NCBI RefSeq assembly: GCF_024198215.1
Contig: NZ_JAKCFA010000009.1
Location: 62,001-126,000 of the forward strand
Origin: Myxococcus qinghaiensis
GTDB lineage: Bacteria > Myxococcota > Myxococcia > Myxococcales > Myxococcaceae
Direction of reading: 5' to 3'
Length of the DNA stretch: 64,000 nt
Below the pieces are notes generated by a model. That model was not told the DNA's origin and did not search any database. It was given only the letters and a program-made list of their open reading frames with translations. Position numbers and translations under genes: made by a program. Positions 38,751-47,281 of the stretch are shown here, one piece after another; position 1 is the stretch's first letter; each line of letters starts with the position of its first letter.

Positions 38751-39896
38751 GTGCAGCGGCCTCGCAGACTCGTCACCGTCTCGCACTCGTACGTCGTCAC
38801 CCTCAACCGGCGCCTCGCCAACGAGCTGGCCCGCGTCGGCGGAGCGGCATGGGACGTCACCGCCGTGGCGCCCCGCTTCTTTCACGGCGACCTTGGCCCC
38901 ATCCACCTGAAGCCCGGCCCCTACGAGGCGGCGAAGGTCGAAGGCGTCCGCGTCTTCCTGAGCCGCTCTCCGCACGCCTTCGTCTATGGCCCGGAGCTGC
39001 GCGAGCACCTCCGAGGCGCGGACCTGGTCCATGTCTGGGAGGAGCCCTACGTCCTCGCGGGCCTCGAGGCGGCGATGCTCACCCCTCGCCACGTACCCTT
39101 CGTCTTCAGCACGTTCCAGAACCTCTCCAAGCGCTATCCCCCACCCTTCGCCCAGTCGGAGCGCTTCGTCGTGCGGCGCAGCGCGGGCTGGGTGGCCTGG
39201 GGCGAGACGGTGAAGGACAACCTGCTCGGTCGACCGGGCTATGCGTCACGCCCCACGCGAGTCATCCCCGTGGGCGTGGACACGGAGCTGTTCCGCCCCG
39301 ACCGCGCCTCGGGAGCAGCCGTGCGACGCGAGCTGGGCTGGGAGAGCGATGGGCCTCCCGTGGTGGGCTACCTGGGACGCTTCGTTCCCGAGAAGGGCCT
39401 GTCCCTGTTGATGCGGGCGCTGGAGCAGCTCCAGAGCCCCTGGCGCGCGCTGTTCACGGGAGGAGGACCTCAGGAGGCGGAGCTGCGCGCCTGGGCCGCG
39501 CGCCAGGGAGACCGCGTGCGCGTGCTCACCGGTGTGTCCCATGACGGCGTACCGCGCGTACTCAACGCCATGGATGTGCTCTGCGCGCCCAGCCAGACGA
39601 CGCCCTGGTGGAAGGAGCAGTTCGGCCGCATGCTCTCCGAAGCCTGCGCGTGCGGCGTGCCGGTGCTGGGAAGCGACTCCGGCGAAATCCCGCACACCGT
39701 GGGCGACGCGGGGCTCGTGCTGCCGGAGGCGGATACCTCCGCGTGGACTCTCGCGCTGGGAGCGCTGCTGGAGAGTCCGGAGCGACGACAGGAGCTGGCC
39801 ACCCGAAGCCGCGAGCGCGCCGTCACCCGCTTCGCATGGCCCGTCGTCGCCCGCGCGCATCTGGACTTCTTCGACGAGCTGCTCGCGCGGCGCTGA
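38751..39896 (+). CDS. Family 4 glycosyltransferase
   Basis: The 381-residue protein has an N-terminal GT-B domain (RLVTVSHSYVVTLNRRLANELA), VIPVGVDTELFRPDR, VVGYLGRFVPEKGLSLLMRAL and the C-terminal signature EQFGRMLSEACACGVPVLGS with the EX7E glutamates. It begins with GTG about 50 bases after the previous GT gene and converges on the next GT with three bases between stops. Confidence 0.94.
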   Translation: MQRPRRLVTVSHSYVVTLNRRLANELARVGGAAWDVTAVAPRFFHGDLGPIHLKPGPYEAAKVEGVRVFLSRSPHAFVYGPELREHLRGADLVHVWEEPYVLAGLEAAMLTPRHVPFVFSTFQNLSKRYPPPFAQSERFVVRRSAGWVAWGETVKDNLLGRPGYASRPTRVIPVGVDTELFRPDRASGAAVRRELGWESDGPPVVGYLGRFVPEKGLSLLMRALEQLQSPWRALFTGGGPQEAELRAWAARQGDRVRVLTGVSHDGVPRVLNAMDVLCAPSQTTPWWKEQFGRMLSEACACGVPVLGSDSGEIPHTVGDAGLVLPEADTSAWTLALGALLESPERRQELATRSRERAVTRFAWPVVARAHLDFFDELLARR

Positions 39897-39899
39897 GGC

Positions 39900-41042
39900 T
39901 CAGCCTTCCCGCTCCATCACCTGGACGAGCGAGGCGGCCATGTCGTCCCAGCTCCACGCGCGGAGCTTCTCGGACAGGGCCGCCACATGCGGAGCCCAGG
40001 TCGCCTCGTGCTCCCGCCAGGACTCCAGCGCGCGGACCAGTCCCTCCACGTCATCCGGGTCGTCCAGCAGGAGTCCCCGCAGCGCTGCCGGGTAGCGCTC
40101 CGCCACGCCCGCCGAGCGGCTCACCAGGGCGGGCAATCCGGCGCACAGCGCCTCGTGCACGCCGAGTCCGTAGGCCTCGTAACGGGTGGGCGCCACCAGC
40201 AGGTCCGCCGCCGACAGCAGCGTGGGGACATCGCGGCGGAAGCCGAGGAACTCGATGCGCTGGGACAAGCCTCGCACCCGCGCCTCGTGCTCCCATGCCT
40301 CGCGCTGCGCGCCCACGCCCACCACCTTGAGGTCCACGCTCCAGTCTTCTCGCGCGCACAGCCGCGCCCAGGCGTGGAAGAGGGAGTCGAAGCCCTTGCG
40401 GCTGTCACCGAGCGCCCCCACGAAGAGGGCCACGCGCCGCTGCTCCGCCCAGCCCAGGGCCGTACGCGCCGCGCGCTTCTCCTCGGGCGACACCGGATGG
40501 AACCGCTCCGCGTCGCTGCCGTAGTAGACGACGTGCACGCGCGCCTCGGGCACTCCCGTGGCCGCCACCAGGTCCGTCCGAGTCCGCTCGGAGTTGGCGA
40601 TGATGAGGTTCGAGCGCCACAGCGCCTTGCGCTCCTCGCGCACGAAGTGCTCGTGACTCACCCGGCCCTTGAGCCTGCGCAGCGCGCCGCCCACCGGCTC
40701 CGAGACATAGGCCCCGTGGACGTAGTGCACCCAGTTGGCGCCAGGGACGACGCAGTTGCCACCATTGGCCAGGACGCGGCCTCCCTCGGCGCGCGTGCGC
40801 AGGGCCCAGGCTCGGCCCAGGGCGTCCAGCAACGGCTCGCCCAGCAGATAGGAGTCCGCGGGCTTGGGCACGCGCACGAAGCGCACGTTGGGGAAGCCGA
40901 GCAGCTCGTCCGCCACGCGGTGCGCCACCAGTCGCACGGGGCCGCCTTGTTTCGCCAGCCAGAGGGCGAGCGCGAGGTTGGCCCGGTCCATGCCACCGGT
41001 GGCTACGAAGTCACCGGCGATGAGCGTGTAGGGTCTTCGCAT
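39900..41042 (-). CDS. Family 4 glycosyltransferase
   Basis: The 380-residue protein starts MRRPYTLIAGDFVATGGMDR, followed by ANLALALWLAKQGG, an IIANSERTRTDLVAATG linker, VVYYGSDAERFHPVS, ALFVGALGDSRKGFDSLF and EAYGLGVHEALCAGLPALVS with EX7E. ATG 41042 overlaps the end of the upstream Wzy-like gene by 32 bases; TTG 41057 would overlap more. It is the last gene of the minus-strand Wzc-GT-GT-Wzy-GT unit. Confidence 0.93.
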   Translation of the reverse strand: MRRPYTLIAGDFVATGGMDRANLALALWLAKQGGPVRLVAHRVADELLGFPNVRFVRVPKPADSYLLGEPLLDALGRAWALRTRAEGGRVLANGGNCVVPGANWVHYVHGAYVSEPVGGALRRLKGRVSHEHFVREERKALWRSNLIIANSERTRTDLVAATGVPEARVHVVYYGSDAERFHPVSPEEKRAARTALGWAEQRRVALFVGALGDSRKGFDSLFHAWARLCAREDWSVDLKVVGVGAQREAWEHEARVRGLSQRIEFLGFRRDVPTLLSAADLLVAPTRYEAYGLGVHEALCAGLPALVSRSAGVAERYPAALRGLLLDDPDDVEGLVRALESWREHEATWAPHVAALSEKLRAWSWDDMAASLVQVMEREG

Positions 41043-42486
41043 GAGTCCAGGCGCCAAAGAGCGCCGCGTTGAGCAGCCAGAACTCCATGCCCACCTGGCT
41101 CGTGAAGAAGGGATAGCTGAAGGTCAGCGCCAGCGCGCCCAGGTTGTACGCGAAGATGACGCTTCCCCACAGCCAGAACTCCTCGCCCAGGTCCTCTCGA
41201 CGCCGCGCCATGCGCAGCACCCACGTCATCGTCACGAGCATCCCCAGCGGATAGAGCACTATCACCAGCACGCCGCCGTCGTAGACCCACGCCGTCCACT
41301 GGATTTCCGCCCACAAACCCGGGTGCTCCGGGTCGGAGTTGTCTCCGAAGTACGCATTGGGCATGCCGTAGCGGCCCAGGCCCGCGCCCAGCGGATACTC
41401 TGGCAACAGGTGCTCGAAGGTCCCCTCCAGGAAGTGTCCCCGGTTGCTGCGGTAGACCTCCTCGGGCCGCGCGGCGAACAAGGAGTCCCAGCGCGACTGC
41501 ACCGCGTCGCCACCCACCGCGACGGCCCAGCCGAAGGCGAACACGGCCGCCCCGCCCACCACGGCGAACAGCTTCGCCAGCCGCGCCACGCGGCCCGTGA
41601 GCGTGAGCATGAAGGCCAGCGCCGCCAGACAGACGACGAGCATCAGCGCAATCGCGCGAACCTGGCACAGGTAGAGGCTGAGCAACCCCAACAGGATGCC
41701 GCCAGCGCTCAGCCCGCGCGTCAGCCCGCGACGCGACGACAGCAGGAAGCCGCTGCCAAGCAACACCGCGTAGAACGCGCCCGTCGCCGCGCCACCCGGC
41801 ATGTCCGTCAGCCCCATGGGCCGGAAGACACGCTCGCCGCTCGCTGTCTCGAACTCCAGGCCACGCAGGTACGACTCCCCTTGAGCCTGCACGGCGGAGG
41901 AGAGCGCGGGCTGGAAGCGGCCCGGGAAGTAGACCTGGAGCACGCCCACCGTCGCGCTCGCCGTGTTGAAGAAGAACAGGAGCGCGAGCGTGAGGCGGAA
42001 TACCTTGGGGTCGATGGACAGCCGCGTCACCCAGAGCAACGGGGCGATGATGGAGAGCTGGATGCCGAGCTGCGCCGCCGCCCCGAGTGGACTGACCGTG
42101 CCCGGGTTGAAGAAGTTGAGCGCGGTGATGCCCAGCGCGCCCATCACGAAGGGCAGGGCTGGATGTCTCAGGCCACGTCCCGGCACCAACACCAGCAACG
42201 CCAGGCTCATACCGAAGGCCAGGATGCGCACCACCACGCGCAGCGGGGAGATGGCCTCCACCAGCAAGGAGACCTGACAGGTCATCAGCAGGAGGATGAA
42301 CAGCGGCACCAGCTTGCTCGACGACAGCAGGCCCGTCCTGGGTGCGGCCTTCCGCTCCGTCCTTGGAGGCGCGGAGGTCACCACCTCCAGCGGCGCGTCC
42401 GGAGCGCGCCGCACGAACCTGCGCCCGAGCACGCCCGGCCCCTGGAGCCCCGGTCTCACCGGGAGCGGTGGGCGCGGAGCACTCAC
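41011..42486 (-). CDS. Second O-antigen polymerase/ligase-like membrane protein
   Basis: The 491-residue protein has an unusually long polar N-terminus (about 55 residues) and then some twelve hydrophobic segments. Large-loop features of the Wzy/ligase superfamily follow: VFRPMGLTDMPGGAATGAFY, LYLCQVRAIALM and LPEYPLGAGLGRYGMPNAYF. The GTG start overlaps the upstream GT stop (GTGA). It sits inside the Wzc-GT operon, so it is a strong rival to the TPR-tailed protein at 6619 for the polymerase role; one of the two may instead be a ligase. It lacks a TPR tail. Confidence 0.87.
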   Translation of the reverse strand: MSAPRPPLPVRPGLQGPGVLGRRFVRRAPDAPLEVVTSAPPRTERKAAPRTGLLSSSKLVPLFILLLMTCQVSLLVEAISPLRVVVRILAFGMSLALLVLVPGRGLRHPALPFVMGALGITALNFFNPGTVSPLGAAAQLGIQLSIIAPLLWVTRLSIDPKVFRLTLALLFFFNTASATVGVLQVYFPGRFQPALSSAVQAQGESYLRGLEFETASGERVFRPMGLTDMPGGAATGAFYAVLLGSGFLLSSRRGLTRGLSAGGILLGLLSLYLCQVRAIALMLVVCLAALAFMLTLTGRVARLAKLFAVVGGAAVFAFGWAVAVGGDAVQSRWDSLFAARPEEVYRSNRGHFLEGTFEHLLPEYPLGAGLGRYGMPNAYFGDNSDPEHPGLWAEIQWTAWVYDGGVLVIVLYPLGMLVTMTWVLRMARRREDLGEEFWLWGSVIFAYNLGALALTFSYPFFTSQVGMEFWLLNAALFGAWTHAKTLHAHRR

Positions 42487-43613
42487 GCGGCCACTCCGGG
42501 AACGGACACGACGGAGCGCAGGTCCTCGTCCAGGCTCGCGAGGAAGGCCTCAGGCGCGCAGAGCATCGCCGCGCGAGCGGGCCCGCCCGCGCCGAGCCTT
42601 CGCCGGGCCTCCGCGTCGACCACCAGTCGCAGGAGCGCGGAGGCCAGCGCACCAGCTTCTGGCGCGACGAGCCTGCCGCACGTCTCGTCCACGATTTCCA
42701 AGGGGCCGCCCAGCGCGGTCGTCACCACGGGAAGGCCCGCCTGGAGCGCCTCGACGAACGCGAGACCGAAAGGCTCGGGCGACGTGTTGGGCTGACAGTG
42801 CAGGTCCGCCGCGCGCAGCAACCGGGGCACGTCCGAGCGCTGCCCGAGGAACCGCACCCGCCCCTCCAACCCGAGCGCCTTCGACTGCGCGACAAGACCG
42901 TCCAGATACCGCGTCTCCTCCTCGCGTTGCGCGCCCCCCGCAATCCACAGTCGCCACCCTCGCGCCTCGCGCATGCGGCCCAGGGCCTCGAGCAACAACC
43001 GATGCCCCTTCCACGCCTGCATCCGGCTGGCGTGGATGATGACCACGTCGTCCTCACCCGCGCCCAGGTCCGCGCGCAGCAAGGTCCGCTCCGCTGCCTC
43101 CGGCACGCGCGCGGCCTCGGGGACCAACGGGTGCCTCACCCGGTACGAGGCCCGGGGATAGACGCGCTCCAGCGAGCGCGCGGTGAAGGCGCTGTTGGAC
43201 AGCACGAGGTCCGGAGGAGTGACACTTGCCCAGCGCTCCAGCCAGTGCGCACCGGAGAGCGCGTCGTGCTGGAAGAACACCAGCGGGACGCTGTACGCGC
43301 GCGCCACCGGGCCGAACAGCGCCTGGGGCCAGGCCGCGTGACAGACCACCGCCGAGTACTCGCCCTGCTTCAGCAGCGCCCCCAGGGCCCGACGCGTGCG
43401 CCACACCGTCCAGGGATGGCCCACCCTCGCGTGCCCCAACAGATGCACTGTCGCGCCCGCGGCGCGCAGCTCGTCGGCCAGGCGGCCCTCGAAGCACAGC
43501 GCATACTCGTGCACGGTGCCTTCCGGGTGACGCGACGACACGCGCGCCAGCGAGACGAGGAAGGACTCGATGCCGCCGTAGAGATTGCCACTGTAGACGT
43601 GCAGCGCGCGCAT
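42483..43613 (-). CDS. Family 4 glycosyltransferase
   Basis: The 376-residue protein opens with RALHVYSGNLYGGIESFLVS and continues with VCHAAWPQALFG, LSNSAFTARSLERVYP, the nucleotide-binding IIHASRMQAWKGHRLLLEAL and PNTSPEPFGLAFVEALQAGLPVV with EX7E. No signal or membrane helix is evident. It lies 8 bases downstream of the preceding GT gene and overlaps the Wzy-like gene, so these are cotranslated. The tail after residue 330 is Ala/Arg-rich. Confidence 0.95.
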   Translation of the reverse strand: MRALHVYSGNLYGGIESFLVSLARVSSRHPEGTVHEYALCFEGRLADELRAAGATVHLLGHARVGHPWTVWRTRRALGALLKQGEYSAVVCHAAWPQALFGPVARAYSVPLVFFQHDALSGAHWLERWASVTPPDLVLSNSAFTARSLERVYPRASYRVRHPLVPEAARVPEAAERTLLRADLGAGEDDVVIIHASRMQAWKGHRLLLEALGRMREARGWRLWIAGGAQREEETRYLDGLVAQSKALGLEGRVRFLGQRSDVPRLLRAADLHCQPNTSPEPFGLAFVEALQAGLPVVTTALGGPLEIVDETCGRLVAPEAGALASALLRLVVDAEARRRLGAGGPARAAMLCAPEAFLASLDEDLRSVVSVPGVAA

Positions 43614-43621
43614 GACGGGCC

Positions 43622-44881
43622 TCAGGCGCTCCCCGACGCCGCATGACGCTGGGGCACCTCGGAAGGCCCCTCCACCACCGGCACCGGACGCCCCAGCGCC
43701 TCCGAGTACAACGTGAGACTGCGCGTGGCCATGACGTCGTGCCGCAGTTCCGCCTCCGCCCGCGCCCGCGCGCCGCGCCCGAGTTGCTCCGCCAAGCCCG
43801 GCTCCTCCACCAGTCGCCGCGCCGCGCGCGCCAGCGCATGCGCGTCTCCCACCGGCACCGTCAGCCCCGTCTCCTCATGCCGGCTCACCCACGGCACCCC
43901 CGAGTGCGCAATCGCGGTGTTCAGCACGGGCAGGCCGCACGCCATGGCCTCCGCCTGCGACAGCCCATACGCCTCGCTGCGCGCATTGCTCGGAAACCAC
44001 AGCGCGGTGGCCGCGCGATACGCACCGGTGAGCGAGTCCGGAGGCAGATAGCCCGCCCACGTCACGCGGTCCGCCACGCCCAGCACCTTGGCTCTCGCGC
44101 GTGCCTCCTCCTCCAGCGGCCCCACGCCCACCACCATCAGCCGCCCGGGCACGTGCGTGAGGGCCTCCAGCGCGGTGAACAAGCCCTTGTAGTAGACAAG
44201 CCGCCCCACCACCAGCCACAGCGGCTCGCCCCCGGCTTCCTGGCGCCAGTGCGCCTCCGCCCTCAGCGCCTCCGCGGACGGCTGGAGATAGGGGCCCAGG
44301 TCGATGCCCAGCGGCAGCGCACGCACCTTGCTCCGGAACATCCTCAAGAGAGGGGAGCCGTGCACGTACGCCTCGCTGTCGGACAGAATCCGGCGCGCGC
44401 GCGTGTACAGCAGCAGCTCGAGCGGACGGAACAGCGCGCCCGCCACCCGCTGCCGGATGATGTCGCTGTGGTGGGTGATGAAGACGGCCGGGAGCCGGGG
44501 CACGCAATCCAGCGCGAGCAGCATGGTGGGGTTCGGCACGTGCAGGTGCACCACGTCCACGCCCCGCGCGAGCATCCGCCGCAACATCCCCGGCAGCTCC
44601 GGCAGCACGTCCATGCGCGCCACCGAGGCCCTGCGTCCCAGCCGCACCACGCGTACCGCGCCGTCCCACTCCTCACGCGTGGGGCTGCTGCCCCGGAACT
44701 CGTGACTCGTGTTCCCCGGGTCCATCGAGTGGTTGGCGCACAACACCTCCACCTGGGCGCCCTGCGCCGCCTGCGCGCGGGCCAGCGTCTGGACGTGGCT
44801 TTCGATTCCACCCGACGCGGGCGGATAGAACTTGCCCAGGTGCAACACCCGCAGGCCCGCTCCCACCCGGGGCGCGCTCAC
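43622..44881 (-). CDS. Family 4 glycosyltransferase
   Basis: The 419-residue protein has a GT-B N-terminus (LRVLHLGKFYPPASGGIESH), a FITHHSDIIRQRVAG segment typical of PimB/mannosyltransferase-like GT4 enzymes, LPLGIDLGPYLQPS, LWLVVGRLVYYKGLFTALEAL and SEAYGLSQAEAMACGLPVLN with EX7E. The start GTG overlaps the wzc stop by four bases. Mannosyl transfer is a common activity of this subgroup but is only a suggestion. Confidence 0.95.
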   Translation of the reverse strand: MSAPRVGAGLRVLHLGKFYPPASGGIESHVQTLARAQAAQGAQVEVLCANHSMDPGNTSHEFRGSSPTREEWDGAVRVVRLGRRASVARMDVLPELPGMLRRMLARGVDVVHLHVPNPTMLLALDCVPRLPAVFITHHSDIIRQRVAGALFRPLELLLYTRARRILSDSEAYVHGSPLLRMFRSKVRALPLGIDLGPYLQPSAEALRAEAHWRQEAGGEPLWLVVGRLVYYKGLFTALEALTHVPGRLMVVGVGPLEEEARARAKVLGVADRVTWAGYLPPDSLTGAYRAATALWFPSNARSEAYGLSQAEAMACGLPVLNTAIAHSGVPWVSRHEETGLTVPVGDAHALARAARRLVEEPGLAEQLGRGARARAEAELRHDVMATRSLTLYSEALGRPVPVVEGPSEVPQRHAASGSA

Positions 44882-47070
44882 GACTGCGTCACCCCGTCCT
44901 TCGACTCCTCGGCGTACTGCCCGTAGCCCTGGTAGGCCAGATACGAGTCCCCGTAGCGCGGCGCCTTCAGGTCCACGTCGTTGAGGATGGCGCCGTACAT
45001 GCGCGCCTGCACGTCCGCCAGCGAGCGCAGCGCGCGCCGCGCCGACTCGCGGTTCGTCTTGCCTGCCTTGAGCACCAGCACCACACCGTCACACTGCGTG
45101 GCCAGCACCGCCGCGTCCGCCACCGCGTTGAGGGGCGGGCTGTCCAGGATGACGCGGTCGAACTTCCCCGCCGCCGCCTTCAAGAGTTCCGCGAAGGCGC
45201 GCGTGTGCAGCAGCTCCGCCGGGTTGGGCGGAATGGGGCCGCACGGAAGGACGAAGAGGCCAGGCACCTCGGTGCTCTTCACCGCCGCGTCCAGCGTGCC
45301 CTCGCCCACCACCAGCGAGGAGATGCCCAGCTCGTTGGGCACCCCGAAGGCGCGGTGCAGCCGGGGCCTGCGCATGTCCGTGTCCAGCAGCAACACCCGG
45401 TTGCCGCTCTGGGCCATGGCCACGCCCAGGTTGATGCTCGTGGTGGACTTGCCCTCTTGAGGTCCGCTGGACGTCACCACCAACGTCTTGAAGGGCGTGT
45501 CCGGCGACATGAACAGGAGGTTGGTCCGGATGGCCCGGCAGCACTCCGCCACCGAAGACTTCGGCTCGCGGTGCACGTAGAGGTCCCGGTCCTTCGGCGC
45601 CCGACTGCCCTCGATGCGCGGCATCACGCCCAGGAACGCCAGCCCCAGCCGCTCCTCCACGTCCGCCTGCGTGGCCACGCTGTTCTCCAGCAGGTCGAGC
45701 AGCAGCGCCACGCCCAGGCCCGCGAGCAGCCCCATCACCAACCCCACCATCAGGTTGCGATTCACGTTCGGCTTGATGGGCGCGAACAGCGGCCGGGCCG
45801 GGTCCAGCACACGCACGTTGCTGGTGCGCAAGAGGCCCGACAGCTCGATGTCCTTGAGCCGCTTGAGCACCAGCTCGTAGAGCCGCTGGTTGTTGTCCGA
45901 CTCGCGCTTGAGCCGGTCGTACTCGATGGACTTCTTGTTCACCTGGAACGCCTCGGCCTTGGCGTCGTCCAGGAGGCGCACCAGGTTCTTGCGCTGCGCC
46001 TCCGCCTCCGACAGCTCCGTCTCCGCGGAGCGCACCAGGTTGCGCAGGCTCTTGAGGAAGTCGCCCTGAATCACCGCCAGCTTGCCCTGGCACTCCAGGA
46101 GCTTCGGGTGCTCGGGCAGGTAGCGCTCGGACAGCTCCGCGCACGCCACGCGCACGTCCGTGTAGGCCTTCTTGAGGTCCTGGATGGAGCCGTCCTTGGC
46201 CCCCGGCAGCGCCTCCGCCCACAGCTCGTCCTCGGGCGACGCCTTGCGCAGCTTCTGGATGGCCTCCACTCGCGCCTGCATCGCGGCGATGCGGGTGCTC
46301 ACCTCGGTGAGGTTCAGGTTGTAGCTGTTGATGCGGTCGCTGACGATGCTCATCCGCGACTCCAGCGACGTGGACAACATGTCCGCGTCCTTCTTGAAGT
46401 CGTAGACGGCCATCTCGCTCGCCTTGGACTGGTTCTCCAGGTCCTCCAGCCGCCCCTCCAGCCAGCTGCGCGCGTCCTCTGTCATCCGCAGCTTGAGCGC
46501 CAGGTTCTCCGCCATGTACGCGCCGGCCACCTCGTTGGCGAGCAGCGCGGCGCGCGGCGCGTCCAGGTCATCCACGGCGATGTTCATCACCCGCGAGTCC
46601 TTCGCGGGCAGCACGCGGATGCGCGACTGGAGCAACCCCACCGCGTCCGCGCCCTGCATCGCCTGCACCCGGGCCTTCTCGTCCTGCAGCCCCAGAAGCC
46701 CCAGGAAGCCCGCGTCCGTGGACAGCCCCAGCTTGTCCACCACCCGGCTGGCCACCGCGCGCGAGGTGATGATTTCGCTCTGCGTGGCGTAGTACTCCTT
46801 GTTGAACCAGTAGTTGCTGCGCTCCTCGCCCATGACCTCCTTCACCTCGCCGTCCAGGAAGCGAGGCGCCGTCACGTCGATGATGAGCGAGGTGCTGGCG
46901 GAGTAGATTTTGGGCTGGCGCAGCGTGTAGACGGCCGACAGCGCCGCCACCACCACCGCCACGCCGAGCACGACCCACTTGCGTCGCCACAGCGCCCGCG
47001 CGCGGAGCATCAATCCCGCGGGCGTCGGGCCGCTGCTACCACCGGCCGGGTCGAACACGGTTCCTTCCAC
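44878..47070 (-). CDS. wzcB: Wzc-type polysaccharide co-polymerase with BY-kinase domain
   Basis: Wzc sets chain length and couples polymerisation to export, and autophosphorylates on tyrosines. The 730-residue protein has two transmembrane helices (about 32-49 and 440-460) framing a periplasmic Wzz domain with coiled coils, then a cytoplasmic kinase. The kinase has Walker A SSGPQEGKST (534-543), Walker A' LLLDTDMRRP (560-569) and Walker B VILDSPP (640-646). The C-terminus carries a tyrosine cluster (706, 710, 713, 716, 719). GTG 47070 has AGGAG seven bases upstream. It heads the minus-strand Wzc-GT-GT-Wzy-GT unit. No cognate Wzb phosphatase or Wza gene is in the window. Confidence 0.96.
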   Translation of the reverse strand: MEGTVFDPAGGSSGPTPAGLMLRARALWRRKWVVLGVAVVVAALSAVYTLRQPKIYSASTSLIIDVTAPRFLDGEVKEVMGEERSNYWFNKEYYATQSEIITSRAVASRVVDKLGLSTDAGFLGLLGLQDEKARVQAMQGADAVGLLQSRIRVLPAKDSRVMNIAVDDLDAPRAALLANEVAGAYMAENLALKLRMTEDARSWLEGRLEDLENQSKASEMAVYDFKKDADMLSTSLESRMSIVSDRINSYNLNLTEVSTRIAAMQARVEAIQKLRKASPEDELWAEALPGAKDGSIQDLKKAYTDVRVACAELSERYLPEHPKLLECQGKLAVIQGDFLKSLRNLVRSAETELSEAEAQRKNLVRLLDDAKAEAFQVNKKSIEYDRLKRESDNNQRLYELVLKRLKDIELSGLLRTSNVRVLDPARPLFAPIKPNVNRNLMVGLVMGLLAGLGVALLLDLLENSVATQADVEERLGLAFLGVMPRIEGSRAPKDRDLYVHREPKSSVAECCRAIRTNLLFMSPDTPFKTLVVTSSGPQEGKSTTSINLGVAMAQSGNRVLLLDTDMRRPRLHRAFGVPNELGISSLVVGEGTLDAAVKSTEVPGLFVLPCGPIPPNPAELLHTRAFAELLKAAAGKFDRVILDSPPLNAVADAAVLATQCDGVVLVLKAGKTNRESARRALRSLADVQARMYGAILNDVDLKAPRYGDSYLAYQGYGQYAEESKDGVTQS

Positions 47071-47221
47071 GTCTTGTCTCCTGGAGCCTGGATTGCTTCG
47101 GTGCGGCCCCGTTCCGGCGGATGCCGGCCCCGACCTTCACCCACACCCGTGAAACAGCCATCGAGCGTGCCGTGTCCGCCCCGGGTTGTCCATCGTTCCG
47201 CCGTCGCCTGGAAGCTCCCCG

Positions 47222-47243
47222 TCCACCCTTCTTCCAGGGTGGA
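47222..47243. repeat. Inverted repeat upstream of GT2-methyltransferase gene
   Basis: TCCACCC and GGGTGGA form a perfect 7-base inverted repeat around an 8-base spacer, about 40 bases before GTG 47282 in the divergent region facing wzc. It is a possible operator or leader hairpin; nothing identifies the binding protein. Confidence 0.35.
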
Positions 47244-47281
47244 ACGCGCGCATCCCGGCGGCCTGTGCTAGGGAGCGCGAC

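Noticed and set aside
45205-47271. 688-codon plus-strand open frame over wzc
   Set aside because: The minus frame holds an unmistakable Wzc with Walker motifs; the plus frame is a compositional shadow.
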